NCBI RefSeq assembly: GCF_900110915.1
Contig: NZ_FOFG01000001.1
Coordinates: forward strand, 1-64,000
Reading direction: 5' to 3'
From: Faunimonas pinastri
Lineage (GTDB): Bacteria; Pseudomonadota; Alphaproteobacteria; Rhizobiales; Afifellaceae
DNA length: 64,000 nucleotides
The position numbers were made by a program, and so were the translations under genes. Positions 53,790-63,609 of this stretch are shown piece by piece. The notes beneath the pieces are model-generated. The model was not told where the DNA came from, searched no databases, and worked only from the letters and a program-made list of their open reading frames with translations. The first letter of the stretch is position 1. The number at the start of each line of letters is the position of its first letter.

Positions 53790-54200
53790 CTATTCGTGCG
53801 GCTGGCGAACGTCGGTTTCCACTTCCGTCAGCCCGTCTTCCAGGTGCAGCCAGAACAGCTTGCTGGTGACATAGGCGTGCCGGTCCGGCACCAGCCGGTC
53901 GGCTTCGTCGAAGGCACCGGCATGGATGTACACGTCGCCCGGCAGCCGCTCGTCCTCATAGCTGAGCGGCGTGCCGCAATCGGCGCAGAAGCTCCGCGTG
54001 ATATGCGGCGAGGACTGCCGGTGCTTCGGTTCGCCGAACCAGTCGACGTCGTCGGCGCGAAAGCCCGCCCACACCACGGCCGGGGCCCCCGTCTGCCGCC
54101 GGCAATCGCGGCAGTGGCACCACGAGACCTGGAAAGGCTGGCCACGCGCCTGAATGGAAACGGCGCCGCAAAAGCAGCGCCCGTGCAAGATGTCCGTCAC
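53790..54200 (-). CDS. GFA-family zinc protein
   Basis: 136 residues with the GFA/CENP-V cysteine motifs CFCGAVSI, CHCRDCRRQTGA and FCADCGTPL, binding two zinc ions. The family is named for glutathione-dependent formaldehyde activation but most members have no known substrate. Confidence 0.88.
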   Translation of the reverse strand: MTDILHGRCFCGAVSIQARGQPFQVSWCHCRDCRRQTGAPAVVWAGFRADDVDWFGEPKHRQSSPHITRSFCADCGTPLSYEDERLPGDVYIHAGAFDEADRLVPDRHAYVTSKLFWLHLEDGLTEVETDVRQPHE

Positions 54201-54243
54201 GGCGCGATCTCCCCTGAACCGGGGGGATGCCCGCCGGTCGCTG

Positions 54244-55062
54244 TCAGTCGAAGTCGGGCTCGGCCGGAGACAGTCCCGGGCCGATCCTGAGCGGCATCAC
54301 CCGCTTCGCCAATCCGGTCGCATCATTGATCTCGACCGCCAGTCCCGACAAGGTCGCCGGACCCAGCGCGGGCCCGAAGCGGGAGGAAGGAATTTTCGTC
54401 ATTGCGCGGCGCAGGGGTTCATCCTTCTCCATGCCGATGACGGAGTCGTAATCGCCGCACATGCCGGCATCCGACATATAGGCCGTGCCGCCGGGCAGGA
54501 CGCGGTGGTCGGCGGTCGGCACATGGGTGTGCGTCCCGATGACGAGCGACGCCTTGCCGTCGAGGAAATAGCCCATGGTCTGCTTTTCGCTGGTCGCCTC
54601 GGCGTGGATGTCGACCACGATCGCATCGCAGCCTTCGCCCAGCGCGCAGGCGCCGATCGCGCGATCGACGGCGGCGAAAGGATCGTCCAGCGCCGGCATG
54701 AAGATGCTGCCCATGACGTTCAGCACCAGCACGCGCGCGCCGTTGCGGGCGGTGAAGACGTTGGCGCCGCGCCCGGGCGTGCCCTGGGGATAGTTTATGG
54801 GGCGCAGGAAGCGGTCCTGCCGGTCGGCATAGATCAGCGCTTCCCGCTGGTCCCAGACATGGTTGCCGGTGGTCACCACGTCCGCGCCGGCATCGACGAG
54901 GTTCTGGAAGATGTCCTCGGTTATGCCGAAGCCCCCGGCGGAGTTCTCGCCGTTGACGACGACGAAATCGAAGCGGTGCTTCTCGATCAGGCCGGGCAGG
55001 GTGTCGCAAACCAGCGCGCGGCCGGCTCGTCCCATCACGTCGCCCAGAAACAGCAATCTCAC
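54244..55062 (-). CDS. YmdB-family metallophosphoesterase
   Basis: 272 residues starting at GTG: LFLGDVMGRAGR, VVNGENSAGGFGI, TTGNHVWDQRE and GTHTHVPTADHR give the two-metal site. YmdB of Bacillus hydrolyses 2',3'-cyclic nucleotides. Its GTG overlaps the stop of the 5-FCL gene by 4 bases (GTGA), so the two are coupled. Confidence 0.92.
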   Translation of the reverse strand: MRLLFLGDVMGRAGRALVCDTLPGLIEKHRFDFVVVNGENSAGGFGITEDIFQNLVDAGADVVTTGNHVWDQREALIYADRQDRFLRPINYPQGTPGRGANVFTARNGARVLVLNVMGSIFMPALDDPFAAVDRAIGACALGEGCDAIVVDIHAEATSEKQTMGYFLDGKASLVIGTHTHVPTADHRVLPGGTAYMSDAGMCGDYDSVIGMEKDEPLRRAMTKIPSSRFGPALGPATLSGLAVEINDATGLAKRVMPLRIGPGLSPAEPDFD

Positions 55063-55652
55063 GCTTCGCTCTCCACCCTGATCAATTCGTTTTCCGTCGC
55101 GATTGCCGCGAGCGGTTCGTCATGCCCTTCAACCGGCACGCGGTCCACCTCCTGGCAGGCAAAGGCGATGCCGATGAAAGGCACCTGCCGTCCGCCGTGC
55201 CTCAACCGCGCCAGCGCCCGGTCGTAGAAACCCCCGCCATAGCCGATGCGCCCGCCCCGTCGATCGAACGCGGCCAGCGGCGCGACGATCAGGTCCGGAT
55301 CGGCGGCGGCCTGGCTCGGCGGTGGATGGCGCGTGCCGAAAGCGCCGGGCTCCAGCGGACCGTCCTGGGGATAGAGCCGGAAGGCGAGGTCGCGACCGAC
55401 GACCGCCGGCAGCAGCACCTGCCCGCCGAGCCTGCGGATCTCGGGGGCCAATCCGAGCGGATCGATTTCCCCGCGCATCGGCCAGAAGAGGGCGACGCGC
55501 TGGCCGCTCCCGAGGAGCGGCACGACATGGGTGATCGCCGCGCGGGAGGCCGCTTCGCGCGCGACCACGGAAAGAGAACCGCGCCGCTCCAGCGCGGTTT
55601 TCCGGAGTTCCGCCTTCAGCGCCGCGGCTGGAACAGTCGCTGCGTCGGGCAT
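55059..55652 (-). CDS. ygfA: 5-formyltetrahydrofolate cyclo-ligase
   Basis: 197 residues: KAELRKTALERRGSLS, VALFWPMRGEIDPL, and the ATP site GGRIGYGGGFYDRAL. It salvages 5-formyl-THF to 5,10-methenyl-THF. GGAG lies 8 bases before the ATG at 55652. In many proteobacteria it follows the 6S RNA gene, as it appears to here. Confidence 0.92.
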   Translation of the reverse strand: MPDAATVPAAALKAELRKTALERRGSLSVVAREAASRAAITHVVPLLGSGQRVALFWPMRGEIDPLGLAPEIRRLGGQVLLPAVVGRDLAFRLYPQDGPLEPGAFGTRHPPPSQAAADPDLIVAPLAAFDRRGGRIGYGGGFYDRALARLRHGGRQVPFIGIAFACQEVDRVPVEGHDEPLAAIATENELIRVESEA

Positions 55653-55669
55653 GAGGCACTCCGGGGAGA

Positions 55670-55819
55670 GAGGCCGGCGATCGCCGGCGAAAGAGGTGAG
55701 TGCGTAGCCACCTCGGCCGTTGGAGTTGAACAATCCCGGGACCTACAACGTAGGTGGGCGCCGTGTGACCAAACCCACGGGTCTGGTCGGGGACAGCTCC
55801 CTTAAGGATTGATAAGGCC
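55670..55819 (-). ncRNA. ssrS: 6S RNA candidate
   Basis: Read on the minus strand, this 150-base stretch directly before 5-FCL has no coding frame and carries the kind of segments expected of alphaproteobacterial 6S RNA: a mid-region hairpin CCTACGTTGTAGG, CCCGGGATTGTTCAACTCC, AACGGCCGAGGTGGC. A TATATC -10 lies at 55830-55825, about 6 bases before the proposed start, and a GCCGGC inverted repeat (55673-55688) is near the end. Ends are estimates. 6S RNA binds the housekeeping RNA polymerase. Confidence 0.65.
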
Positions 55820-55984
55820 CCGGGGATATAGTTTCCTGACGAGCCGCGCAGCCACGCAACAGCAGATATAGGTCGCTCCGAGTGCGGCGGCAAATGGCAA
55901 GTTCGCATCATCACCGACTTATGTGCGTCGCGGGCCGGAACTGGCTTCTCGCCGCGACGGAAAGGCTTGGGCTAGGGTCCGCGC

Positions 55985-56497
55985 ATGACGGAAACGATTC
56001 GCATCATCGGCATCGATCCCGGCCTCCGCCGCACCGGCTGGGGCGTGATCGACGTCACCGGCAGCCGCCTGAGCTTCGTCGGCGCCGGGACGGTGCGGCC
56101 GGACGAGAAGGCGGAACTGGCGCTTCGCCTGTGCGAGATCCATGACGGGCTGGCGAAGGTTCTGTCCGCCTTCACGCCCGACGAGGCGGCCGTGGAGGCC
56201 ACCTTTGTCAACAAGGACGCGGCCGCGACGTTGAAGCTCGGGCAGGCGCGCGGCGTGGCGATGCTGGTGCCGGCGCTGGCGGGCCTGCAGGTGGCGGAAT
56301 ATGCGCCGAACGCCGTGAAAAAGACGGTGGTCGGCGCCGGCCATGGCGCCAAGGAGCAAATCCGCATGATGGTGTCCGTGCTGATGCCGCGCGCCGTCTT
56401 CGACAGCGACGATTCCGCCGACGCGCTGGCCATCGCCATCTGTCACGCCCACCATCGCGGGCCCGCCCGGATGCGGTTGGCCGCCGCAGCGCGCTGA
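55985..56497 (+). CDS. ruvC: Holliday junction endonuclease RuvC
   Basis: 170 residues with the four acidic catalytic positions: [23 protein letters not shown], and [17 protein letters not shown]. Cuts Holliday junctions as a dimer with RuvAB. 124 bases separate it from ruvA. Confidence 0.96.
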   Translation: MTETIRIIGIDPGLRRTGWGVIDVTGSRLSFVGAGTVRPDEKAELALRLCEIHDGLAKVLSAFTPDEAAVEATFVNKDAAATLKLGQARGVAMLVPALAGLQVAEYAPNAVKKTVVGAGHGAKEQIRMMVSVLMPRAVFDSDDSADALAIAICHAHHRGPARMRLAAAAR

Positions 56498-56621
56498 AGC
56501 GGCAGGCTGACGCGTCATTCGCCCAAGCCATTCGACCGGGCCATTTGCGATGGCGCGGATTGAGCTTGTTTCCGAAATGTTCTAACGCTGGCGGCGAAGA
56601 GAACTCACGGACCGGCGGAGC

Positions 56622-57239
56622 ATGATCGGCAAGCTCAAGGGCATCATCGACTCCACCGGCGCGGACTGGGCGATCGTGGACGTGCATGGCGTCGGCTATC
56701 TCGTCCATTGCTCCACGCAGACGCTGCAATCGCTGCCGCAGGTGGGAGAAGCCGCCTCGCTCGCCATCGAGACGCATGTGCGCGAGCAGGATATCCGGCT
56801 ATTCGGCTTTTCCAGCGAGGTGGAGCGCGAGTGGTTCCGCCTGCTGATCACGGTTCAGGGCATCGGCACCAAGGTCGCGCTGGCGGTTTTGAGCACGCTC
56901 AAATCGTCGGATCTCGCCTCCGCCATCGCGCTGCAGGACAAGGCGGCCGTCGCCCGCTCGCCCGGGGTCGGTCCCAAGGTCGCCCAGCGCATCTGCCTGG
57001 AACTCAAGGACAAGGTGCCGACCTTCGGGCACGTCGATTCCGGCACCGCGCGCCTGCAGGCCGATCTCGGCGACAAGGTGGCGCCGAAGCCCGCCGCCGA
57101 TGCCGTGTCCGCGCTGGTCAATCTCGGCTACGCGCAGGCGCAGGCCTCCGCGGCCGTTGCCGCCGCCCTCCGGGAAGCCGGCGATGACGCGGAAACGCCC
57201 AAGCTGATCCGCCTCGGCCTGAAGGAACTGGCGCGTTGA
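56622..57239 (+). CDS. ruvA: Holliday junction branch migration protein RuvA
   Basis: 205 residues: [32 protein letters not shown] fold, two HhH motifs ([28 protein letters not shown]) and the C-terminal RuvB-binding domain. Its stop overlaps the ruvB start. Confidence 0.96.
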   Translation: MIGKLKGIIDSTGADWAIVDVHGVGYLVHCSTQTLQSLPQVGEAASLAIETHVREQDIRLFGFSSEVEREWFRLLITVQGIGTKVALAVLSTLKSSDLASAIALQDKAAVARSPGVGPKVAQRICLELKDKVPTFGHVDSGTARLQADLGDKVAPKPAADAVSALVNLGYAQAQASAAVAAALREAGDDAETPKLIRLGLKELAR

Positions 57240-58279
57240 GCGAAAAGCGGTTGATCTCCCCGGAAGTGCGCGGCGAGGACGAAGACGCCTCGCTTCGCCC
57301 GCAGCGCCTCGGCGATTTCGTTGGCCAGGCCAAGGCGCGCTCTAACTTGCAGATCTTCATCGACGCGGCGCGCGGCCGCGGCGATGCGCTCGATCACGTG
57401 CTGTTCGTCGGGCCGCCCGGCCTCGGCAAGACGACGCTGGCGCAGATCGTGGCGCGGGAACTCGGCGTCAATTTTCGCGCCACCTCCGGCCCGGTGATCG
57501 CCAAGGCCGGCGACCTCGCGGCGCTGCTGACCAATCTGGAAGAGCGCGATGTGCTCTTCATCGACGAGATCCACCGCCTCAGCCCGGCGGTGGAGGAAAT
57601 CCTCTATCCCGCGATGGAGGATTTCCAGCTCGATCTCATCATCGGCGAGGGGCCGGCGGCACGCTCGGTCAAGATCGATCTCGCCCGCTTCACGCTCGTC
57701 GCCGCGACGACGCGGCTGGGCCTTTTGACGACACCGCTGCGGGATCGATTCGGAATCCCGGTGCGGCTGGAATTCTATACGGTGCCCGAGCTGGAATATA
57801 TTGTCCGGCGCGGCGCCCGCATTCTCGGTGCGCCGATCACCGACAGCGGCGCGTCCGAGATCGCCCGACGCGCCCGGGGAACACCGCGGATTGCCGGCCG
57901 CCTGCTGCGCCGCGTCCGCGATTTCGCGGTGGTGGAAGGTTCGGGCGAGATCACCAGCGCCATCGCGGACAGGGCATTGCTGGCGCTCGACGTCGACAGT
58001 CGCGGGCTCGACCAGCTCGACCGGCGCTATCTCATGATGATCGCGGAAAATTTCGGCGGTGGCCCCGTGGGAATCGAGACGATCTCTGCCGGACTTTCCG
58101 AGCCTCGCGACGCGATCGAGGAGATCGTCGAGCCGTATCTGATCCAGCAGGGCTTCGTTCAGCGTACCCCGCGCGGCCGCGTGCTCACCGCCCGAGCCTT
58201 CTCGCATCTTGGCCTGGCGGTGCCGGAGGCGCCGCAGGCTCCGCAATTCGGATTGTTCGCCGGCGATGACGATCTCTGA
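57236..58279 (+). CDS. ruvB: Holliday junction DNA helicase RuvB
   Basis: 347 residues starting at TTG within the ruvA stop (TTGA overlap). Walker [15 protein letters not shown], Walker B FIDEIHRL, sensor [18 protein letters not shown] and winged helix at the end. Hexameric motor for branch migration. Confidence 0.96.
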   Translation: MSEKRLISPEVRGEDEDASLRPQRLGDFVGQAKARSNLQIFIDAARGRGDALDHVLFVGPPGLGKTTLAQIVARELGVNFRATSGPVIAKAGDLAALLTNLEERDVLFIDEIHRLSPAVEEILYPAMEDFQLDLIIGEGPAARSVKIDLARFTLVAATTRLGLLTTPLRDRFGIPVRLEFYTVPELEYIVRRGARILGAPITDSGASEIARRARGTPRIAGRLLRRVRDFAVVEGSGEITSAIADRALLALDVDSRGLDQLDRRYLMMIAENFGGGPVGIETISAGLSEPRDAIEEIVEPYLIQQGFVQRTPRGRVLTARAFSHLGLAVPEAPQAPQFGLFAGDDDL

Positions 58280-58703
58280 AGCCGCGCTTGCGGGCGAACT
58301 GACCGGCTTCGGCCACCGGCTTTTGCAGCGGGTCTATTTCGAGGACACGGATTTTTCCGGCCTCGTCTACCACGCTCGCTACCTGCATTTCGCCGAGCGC
58401 GCCCGCTCCGATTACTTGCGGCTGCTGGGCGTGCACCACGCGGAACTGGCAGGGGAGGGGCTCGCTTTCGCGGTCCGTCACATGGAGCTCGATTTTTTGA
58501 AGCCCGCGCGGATCGACGATATCCTGCGGGTGGAAACGCGCCCGGCCGAAGTGTCCGGCGCCCGGCTGCGGCTCGGGCAGAAGGTGTTTCGGGGCGAGGA
58601 TCTGCTGTTCGAGGCCGCCGTGACCGTGGTGCTGATCGGCCCGGGCGGCAGGCCGCAGCGGATGCCGCCGCGGATCAGAGCGCTTTTCAGCGCAGCGGAG
58701 TAG
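58266..58703 (+). CDS. ybgC: YbgC-family acyl-CoA thioesterase
   Basis: 145 residues, hot-dog fold with [26 protein letters not shown] (active-site Asp) . It overlaps the end of ruvB by 14 bases. YbgC is the usual first gene of tol-pal clusters; here tolQ follows 400 bases later. Confidence 0.93.
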   Translation: MTISEAALAGELTGFGHRLLQRVYFEDTDFSGLVYHARYLHFAERARSDYLRLLGVHHAELAGEGLAFAVRHMELDFLKPARIDDILRVETRPAEVSGARLRLGQKVFRGEDLLFEAAVTVVLIGPGGRPQRMPPRIRALFSAAE

Positions 58704-58851
58704 CCGGCAGTACAGGTGCCTGCTGCGGTTCGGCCGCGACGATTCGCGGCTTCCATTCCGGGGCCCGCACGCCTGCGAACGCGGTGGTGAAAACCACGAA
58801 TGTCGCGACGGTCAGGGTGGCGGCTGTCAGCTTCTCGAGACTGGGGAACAT
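58687..58851 (-). CDS. possible small single-pass membrane protein
   Basis: 54 residues: a hydrophobic N-terminal segment (LTAATLTVATFVVFTTAFAG) and a Pro-rich tail. It overlaps the 3' end of ybgC by 17 bases on the opposite strand and has no good ribosome binding site. May be real; no family recognised. Confidence 0.4.
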   Translation of the reverse strand: MFPSLEKLTAATLTVATFVVFTTAFAGVRAPEWKPRIVAAEPQQAPVLPATPLR

Positions 58852-58978
58852 GGAAACTGTCTCTGAACGATACATCGATCTCTAAAGCACCAGCAAAAAC
58901 AGATGGTTCCGAAAAAAATGGTTAACGGGCAAGCAGTGCCCGCGCCTCTCCGGCAAGATCGCTCGCACCTCTTCGTTA

Positions 58979-58994
58979 TCAACTGATTGTTAAC
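58979..58994 (+). promoter_or_regulatory. CtrA-like site upstream of tolQ
   Basis: TCAA-N7-TTAAC against the CtrA consensus TTAA-N7-TTAAC, one mismatch, about 110 bases before tolQ. A second TTAA follows 11 bases later. Confidence 0.4.
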
Positions 58995-59102
58995 CACGAT
59001 CTAGTTAAGCTGTGTGACGGTCTCTCCCACCCGGGAGGTCGTGCTTTCGACATATTTGGGTGGCCAAAGGCCGCATAGATCGGAATTAGGCGATCAAACC
59101 TC

Positions 59103-59819
59103 ATGCATGATGCCGTCGTTCAGACTTCCCTCGCTGCACCGGCGGGCGGCTTTTCTCTGCTGTCCCTGTTCTGGCAGGCCCACATCGTCGTCAAGCTCGT
59201 GATGCTTGGACTCTTGTCCGCGTCCGTGTGGTGCTGGGCGATCATCATCGACAAGTTGATGACCTTCTCCCGCGTGAAGCGGCAGATGGATCAGTTCGAG
59301 AACGTGTTCTGGTCGGGCCAGTCGCTGGAGCAGCTCTACCAGCAGGTTTCCGCCCGCGAGGCGCACGGCATGGGTGCACTCTTCGTCGCCGCCATGCGCG
59401 AGTGGAAGCGCACCTACGAATCCGGTGCTCGATCGCTGCACGGCCTCGGCAACCGCATCGACCGCGTCATGGACGTCACGCTGGCGCGTGAGATCGACCG
59501 GCTCGAGCGCGGGCTTCTGGTCCTCGCGACCGTCGGCTCGGCGGGTCCGTTCATCGGCCTCTTCGGCACGGTGTGGGGCATCATGAGCTCCTTCACCTCG
59601 ATTGCCGCTTCCAAGAACACCAATCTGGCGGTCGTGGCGCCGGGCATCGCCGAGGCGCTGCTCGCCACCGCCTTCGGCCTGGTCGCCGCTATCCCCGCCG
59701 TCATGTTCTACAACAAGTTCGCCGGCCAGGTGTCGCGGCTTTCCACGCGCATGGAAGGCTTCTCCGACGAGTTCGCCGCCATCCTGTCGCGCCAGATCGA
59801 CGAGCGGAGCGCCGCCTGA
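59103..59819 (+). CDS. tolQ: Tol-Pal system protein TolQ
   Basis: 238 residues, three membrane segments (first [23 protein letters not shown]) and the TolQ/ExbB core [43 protein letters not shown]. Forms the proton channel with TolR. Overlaps tolR by one base. Confidence 0.96.
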   Translation: MHDAVVQTSLAAPAGGFSLLSLFWQAHIVVKLVMLGLLSASVWCWAIIIDKLMTFSRVKRQMDQFENVFWSGQSLEQLYQQVSAREAHGMGALFVAAMREWKRTYESGARSLHGLGNRIDRVMDVTLAREIDRLERGLLVLATVGSAGPFIGLFGTVWGIMSSFTSIAASKNTNLAVVAPGIAEALLATAFGLVAAIPAVMFYNKFAGQVSRLSTRMEGFSDEFAAILSRQIDERSAA

Positions 59820-60271
59820 TGGGCGCCCGGCTCGCAGGTGGGGGTGGAGGCGGTGGCCGGCGCAGGCGCGGGCACCGCAACAACGCCGTCATGGCCGAGA
59901 TCAACGTCACGCCTTTCGTCGACGTGATCCTCGTGCTGCTGATCATCTTCATGGTCTCGGCGCCGCTCCTTACCTCCGGCGTGCCGATCGATCTGCCGGA
60001 AACGCAGGCGAAGGCCCTTTCCGCCGACACCGAGCCGCTGACGGTTTCCGTCCGGTCCGACGGCAAGATCTATCTTCAGGATAATGAAGTGACGCCCGAC
60101 AAGCTCGTCGCAACGCTCCAGGCCCTCGGCAAGGACGGTCCCGAGCAGCGTATTTTCGTGCGTGGCGACAAGACGGCCGACTACGGCACCATCATGCAGG
60201 TGATGGGTCGGCTGAGCGAGGCCGGGTACAAGCATATCGGGCTCGTCACCCTTGAGGAGACGGGTGGCTAA
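59819..60271 (+). CDS. tolR: Tol-Pal system protein TolR
   Basis: 150 residues. Basic Gly/Arg-rich N-terminus, membrane segment with the essential aspartate ([14 protein letters not shown]), and periplasmic TolR domain. Starts in the tolQ stop (TGATG). Confidence 0.95.
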   Translation: MGARLAGGGGGGGRRRRGHRNNAVMAEINVTPFVDVILVLLIIFMVSAPLLTSGVPIDLPETQAKALSADTEPLTVSVRSDGKIYLQDNEVTPDKLVATLQALGKDGPEQRIFVRGDKTADYGTIMQVMGRLSEAGYKHIGLVTLEETGG

Positions 60272-60274
60272 GCC

Positions 60275-61411
60275 ATGCGTCTGGGCGCCGGTGTCTCAAT
60301 TGCGGTCCACCTCGGGATCCTGGTCTTCGCGCTCTTTGGGCTGCCGAATTCCAAGCCCATGAACGTCGACGATTTCGACGCGATGCCGGTCGACCTGGTC
60401 GACATGTCCGAGATTTCCGACATGCGGATCGGCGACAAGAAGGCGAAGCCCGTCAAGGACGAGCCGCCGCAGACCAAGAGCAACATCAAGGCACCGACGC
60501 CGTCGAAGCCGGCCGACAAGCCGGTGGATCGTCCCGTGGACGCCGCCAACGAGGCGGCTCCGCCGCCGACGCAAGCGCCGACACCCGAGCCGCCGAAGCC
60601 GACACCCACGCCGCCTCCTCCTCCTCCTCCGCCGCCCCCACCGGAGCCGGCGCCGAAGCCGCCCGAGCCCGCGCCGCCTCCGCCGAAGCCTGTGCCGCCG
60701 CCGGTCGAAAAGCCGGCTCCGCCGCCGCCGAAGCCGGCCCCGGAGCCGACGCCCGAACCCGCGCCCAAGCCGGAGCAGAAGGAAGAGGCCAAGCCCCAGC
60801 CGGAAAAGCCGACTCCGCCCGCGCCGAAGCCTCCACCGCCGCGCCCGACGCCACCCAAGCCGACGCCGCCGAAGCCGACGCCGCCGAAGATGGACAAGGC
60901 CGACCAGGACGAACTGACCAAGCTCGCCGAGGCGACGCCGAAGCAGCAGTCGAAGGAAAAGTCGCAGGATTCCAAGTCGAACAAGAAGTTCGACGAGGAC
61001 AACATCGCCGCGCTTCTGAACAAGCAGAAGGCCGGTGGTGGCGACCCCGATCCCGCGAACAAGCCGCAGACCTTCGGCTCCGACAAGGGCAAGCAGACCG
61101 CCTCGCTCAGCCAGAGCGAAGTGGATGCGCTGAAATCCGCGCTTTATCGCTGCTGGAACCCGCCGGTCGCCGTGCGTGAAGCCGGCAATCTGCAGGTGGA
61201 GATCCGCATCGAGCTGCAGCAGAACGGCCAGCTTGCGGCCGCCCCGCAGCTTTTGAGCGGCGGTGGCGATCCCGTGGGGCAGGTGGCGGCGGAAAGCGCC
61301 ATGCGCGCCGTGGAGGCCTGTGCGCCGTACACGATGCTGCCGGCCGACAAATTCGAGTCATGGCATCAGATCGATTTCACCTTCGATCCGAGCCAGATGC
61401 TTGGTGGATGA
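60275..61411 (+). CDS. tolA: Tol-Pal system protein TolA
   Basis: 378 residues. N-terminal membrane anchor ([18 protein letters not shown]), then a long Pro/Lys/Glu-rich domain (about 70-205) including an uninterrupted run of 11 prolines, instead of the Ala-rich helix of E. coli TolA, then a C-terminal TolA/TonB-like domain ([10 protein letters not shown] ... [11 protein letters not shown]). It connects the inner-membrane motor with Pal/TolB. Translation of the proline run should need EF-P. Confidence 0.9.
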   Translation: MRLGAGVSIAVHLGILVFALFGLPNSKPMNVDDFDAMPVDLVDMSEISDMRIGDKKAKPVKDEPPQTKSNIKAPTPSKPADKPVDRPVDAANEAAPPPTQAPTPEPPKPTPTPPPPPPPPPPPEPAPKPPEPAPPPPKPVPPPVEKPAPPPPKPAPEPTPEPAPKPEQKEEAKPQPEKPTPPAPKPPPPRPTPPKPTPPKPTPPKMDKADQDELTKLAEATPKQQSKEKSQDSKSNKKFDEDNIAALLNKQKAGGGDPDPANKPQTFGSDKGKQTASLSQSEVDALKSALYRCWNPPVAVREAGNLQVEIRIELQQNGQLAAAPQLLSGGGDPVGQVAAESAMRAVEACAPYTMLPADKFESWHQIDFTFDPSQMLGG

Positions 61412-62766
61412 TGAGGAGTTCCGAATTGAACCTGACTGCAACAAGACCGGCGAAGAGGGGCGCTTCGCTCCTCGCAGCCTTGATCGTGGCAGTTGTCGGC
61501 ATGACGGCGCCGGCGATGGCCCAGCTGAAGGTCGACGTCAACAAGGGCACGGTGCAGCCGATGCCGATCGCCATTCCGACCTTCGTCGGCGGCGGCAACG
61601 CACCGGACGAACTGAGCCAGAACGTGTCGCAGGTCATTACCGCCGACCTGAAGCGCTCCGGGCTTTTCGCGCCGCTCAACCCGCAGTCCTTCGTGGACCC
61701 GGTGGTGCCCCCCTCGACGACGCCGAACTTCACCAACTGGCGCCCGCTGAACGCGCAGGCACTGGTGTCCGGTCAGGTCACCGCGACCGGCGACGGCCGC
61801 ATCATGGCGCAGTACCGGCTGTGGGACATCTATTCCGGCCAGCAGCTCACGGGTCAGCAGTTCTTCGCCAATCCCGCCAACTGGCGCCGGATCTCGCACA
61901 TCATCGCCGATTCCATCTATGAGCGGCTGACGGGCGAGAAGGGCTATTTCGATACCCACATCGTCTATGTCGACGAAAGCGGCGGCAAGGGTCAGCGCAC
62001 CAAGCGCCTGGCGATCATGGACCAGGACGGCGCCAACGTGCGCTATCTCACCAGCGGCGACGCGCTGGTCGTGACGCCGCGCTTCTCGCCGCTGCGCCAG
62101 GAGATCACCTACGCCGCGCTGAACAACGACCAGTGGCACGTCTATCTCCTGAACCTGGAGAGCGGCCAGCGCGAGCTGATCGGCAACTTCCCGAACATGG
62201 CCTTCAGTCCGCGCTTCTCGCCGGACGGCCAGACGGTGGTCCTGTCGTTGCAGAACGGCGGCAACGCCAATCTCTATACGCTGGACCTCCGCACCCGGCA
62301 GCTGACGCGCCTGACGGACTCGCCCTCCATCGACACGGCGCCCTGCTATTCGCCTGACGGCCGGCAGATCGTGTTCGAGTCCGACCGCGGCGGCAACCAG
62401 CAGCTCTACCTCATGAGCGCCTCGGGCGGCGCGGCCAAGCGCATCAGCTTCGGCCAGGGCCGCTATGCCTCGCCGGTCTGGTCGCCGCGCGGCGACTTGA
62501 TCGCCTACACCAAGCAGGCGGGCGGCCAGTTCGGCATCGGCGTCATCAAGCCGGATGGTTCGGGCGAGCGCCTGCTCACCGACGGCTACGACAACGAGGG
62601 CCCGACCTGGGCGCCGAACGGTCGCGTGCTGATGTTCTTCCGCGATCCGGGCGGCGCGAATTCTGGCCCGAAGCTGTGGTCGGTGGACTTGACCGGCTAC
62701 AACCAGCAGCAGGTCCCCACGCCTTCCTATGCGTCCGATCCGGCCTGGTCGCCGCTGCTGAACTGA
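61408..62766 (+). CDS. tolB: Tol-Pal system protein TolB
   Basis: 452 residues. Signal peptide ([19 protein letters not shown]), N-terminal TolB domain, then a six-blade propeller ([56 protein letters not shown]). Starts with ATGATG overlapping the tolA stop by 4 bases; the second ATG (61411) is also possible. Confidence 0.95.
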   Translation: MMRSSELNLTATRPAKRGASLLAALIVAVVGMTAPAMAQLKVDVNKGTVQPMPIAIPTFVGGGNAPDELSQNVSQVITADLKRSGLFAPLNPQSFVDPVVPPSTTPNFTNWRPLNAQALVSGQVTATGDGRIMAQYRLWDIYSGQQLTGQQFFANPANWRRISHIIADSIYERLTGEKGYFDTHIVYVDESGGKGQRTKRLAIMDQDGANVRYLTSGDALVVTPRFSPLRQEITYAALNNDQWHVYLLNLESGQRELIGNFPNMAFSPRFSPDGQTVVLSLQNGGNANLYTLDLRTRQLTRLTDSPSIDTAPCYSPDGRQIVFESDRGGNQQLYLMSASGGAAKRISFGQGRYASPVWSPRGDLIAYTKQAGGQFGIGVIKPDGSGERLLTDGYDNEGPTWAPNGRVLMFFRDPGGANSGPKLWSVDLTGYNQQQVPTPSYASDPAWSPLLN

Positions 62767-62953
62767 CGACCTCCGCATTCCGCCCGGCGCCCTTGCGGGA
62801 GGGCCGGGCGGGACGCGAGACACCTAGCTCCGCCGCTTTGAAAAAGATGCGCCGGACCGGCTTTCCCAAGCTCTTTTACTTCGCGTGTTTGGGAAGCGTT
62901 AACCTCAACATGGTTACTCATTCATCACTGAATTTAGCAAGGAGTGTGCGGCG

Positions 62954-63481
62954 ATGAGCTCAGGCTTGTCCGTTCGAAAGATTTCGTTCGCGGGGCTCAT
63001 GGTCGCCGCGCTGCTTGGTGCCGGTTGCGCCAACCAGTCCAAGATGCTCGGTGCCGGCGGTCTCGGTGGCGCCGGCGGCATGGGCGGCATGAACGGTGGC
63101 GGCGCTGGCGCCGCGACCCCGGGCAGCGCCCAGGACTTCCAGGTCAATGTCGGCGACCGCGTGTTCTTCAACACCGACGAATCTTCGGTGAACTCGCAGG
63201 CTGCCGGTATTCTCGACCGTCAGGCCGAGTGGCTGAACCGCTACCGTCAGTACACCTTCACCATCGAAGGTCACGCCGACGAGCGCGGCACGCGTGAATA
63301 CAATATCGGCCTGGGCGCCCGCCGCGCCAATGCCGCGCGTGACTACCTGGTCTCCCGCGGCGTCGCCGCCGGCCGCATCCGGGTCGTCTCCTACGGCAAG
63401 GAACGCCCGGTGGCGCTTTGCAGCGACAACAGCTGCTGGTCGCAGAACCGCCGCGCCGTCACGGTGCTGAGCGGCCGCTAG
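62954..63481 (+). CDS. pal: peptidoglycan-associated lipoprotein Pal
   Basis: 175 residues. Lipobox LLGAGC, a Gly/Met-rich linker (GGLGGAGGMGGMNGGGAG), then an OmpA domain (VFFNTDESSVNS, TIEGHADERGTREYNIGLGARRA). AAGGAG lies about 11 bases upstream. Separated from tolB by 187 bases and followed by a terminator. Confidence 0.96.
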   Translation: MSSGLSVRKISFAGLMVAALLGAGCANQSKMLGAGGLGGAGGMGGMNGGGAGAATPGSAQDFQVNVGDRVFFNTDESSVNSQAAGILDRQAEWLNRYRQYTFTIEGHADERGTREYNIGLGARRANAARDYLVSRGVAAGRIRVVSYGKERPVALCSDNSCWSQNRRAVTVLSGR

Positions 63482-63500
63482 ACCGGTCCGACTGCGACAC

Positions 63501-63532
63501 AACGGCCCGCCTCGTGCGGGCCGTTTCTTTTT
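63501..63532 (+). terminator. rho-independent terminator after pal
   Basis: AACGGCCCGC and GCGGGCCGTT arms with a 5-base loop, followed by TCTTTTTG. Confidence 0.85.
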
Positions 63533-63609
63533 GTTCGACACCGTCTCAGTTTGGCCGAATCGATAAGGCGATGGTAGGACACTGCCGATCAGCCCGGAGG
63601 CCACCGTCG

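Noticed and set aside
60540-60900. Short repeats resembling a repeat array
   Set aside because: They are in-frame codons for Pro-Lys repeats in tolA, not CRISPR or intergenic repeats.
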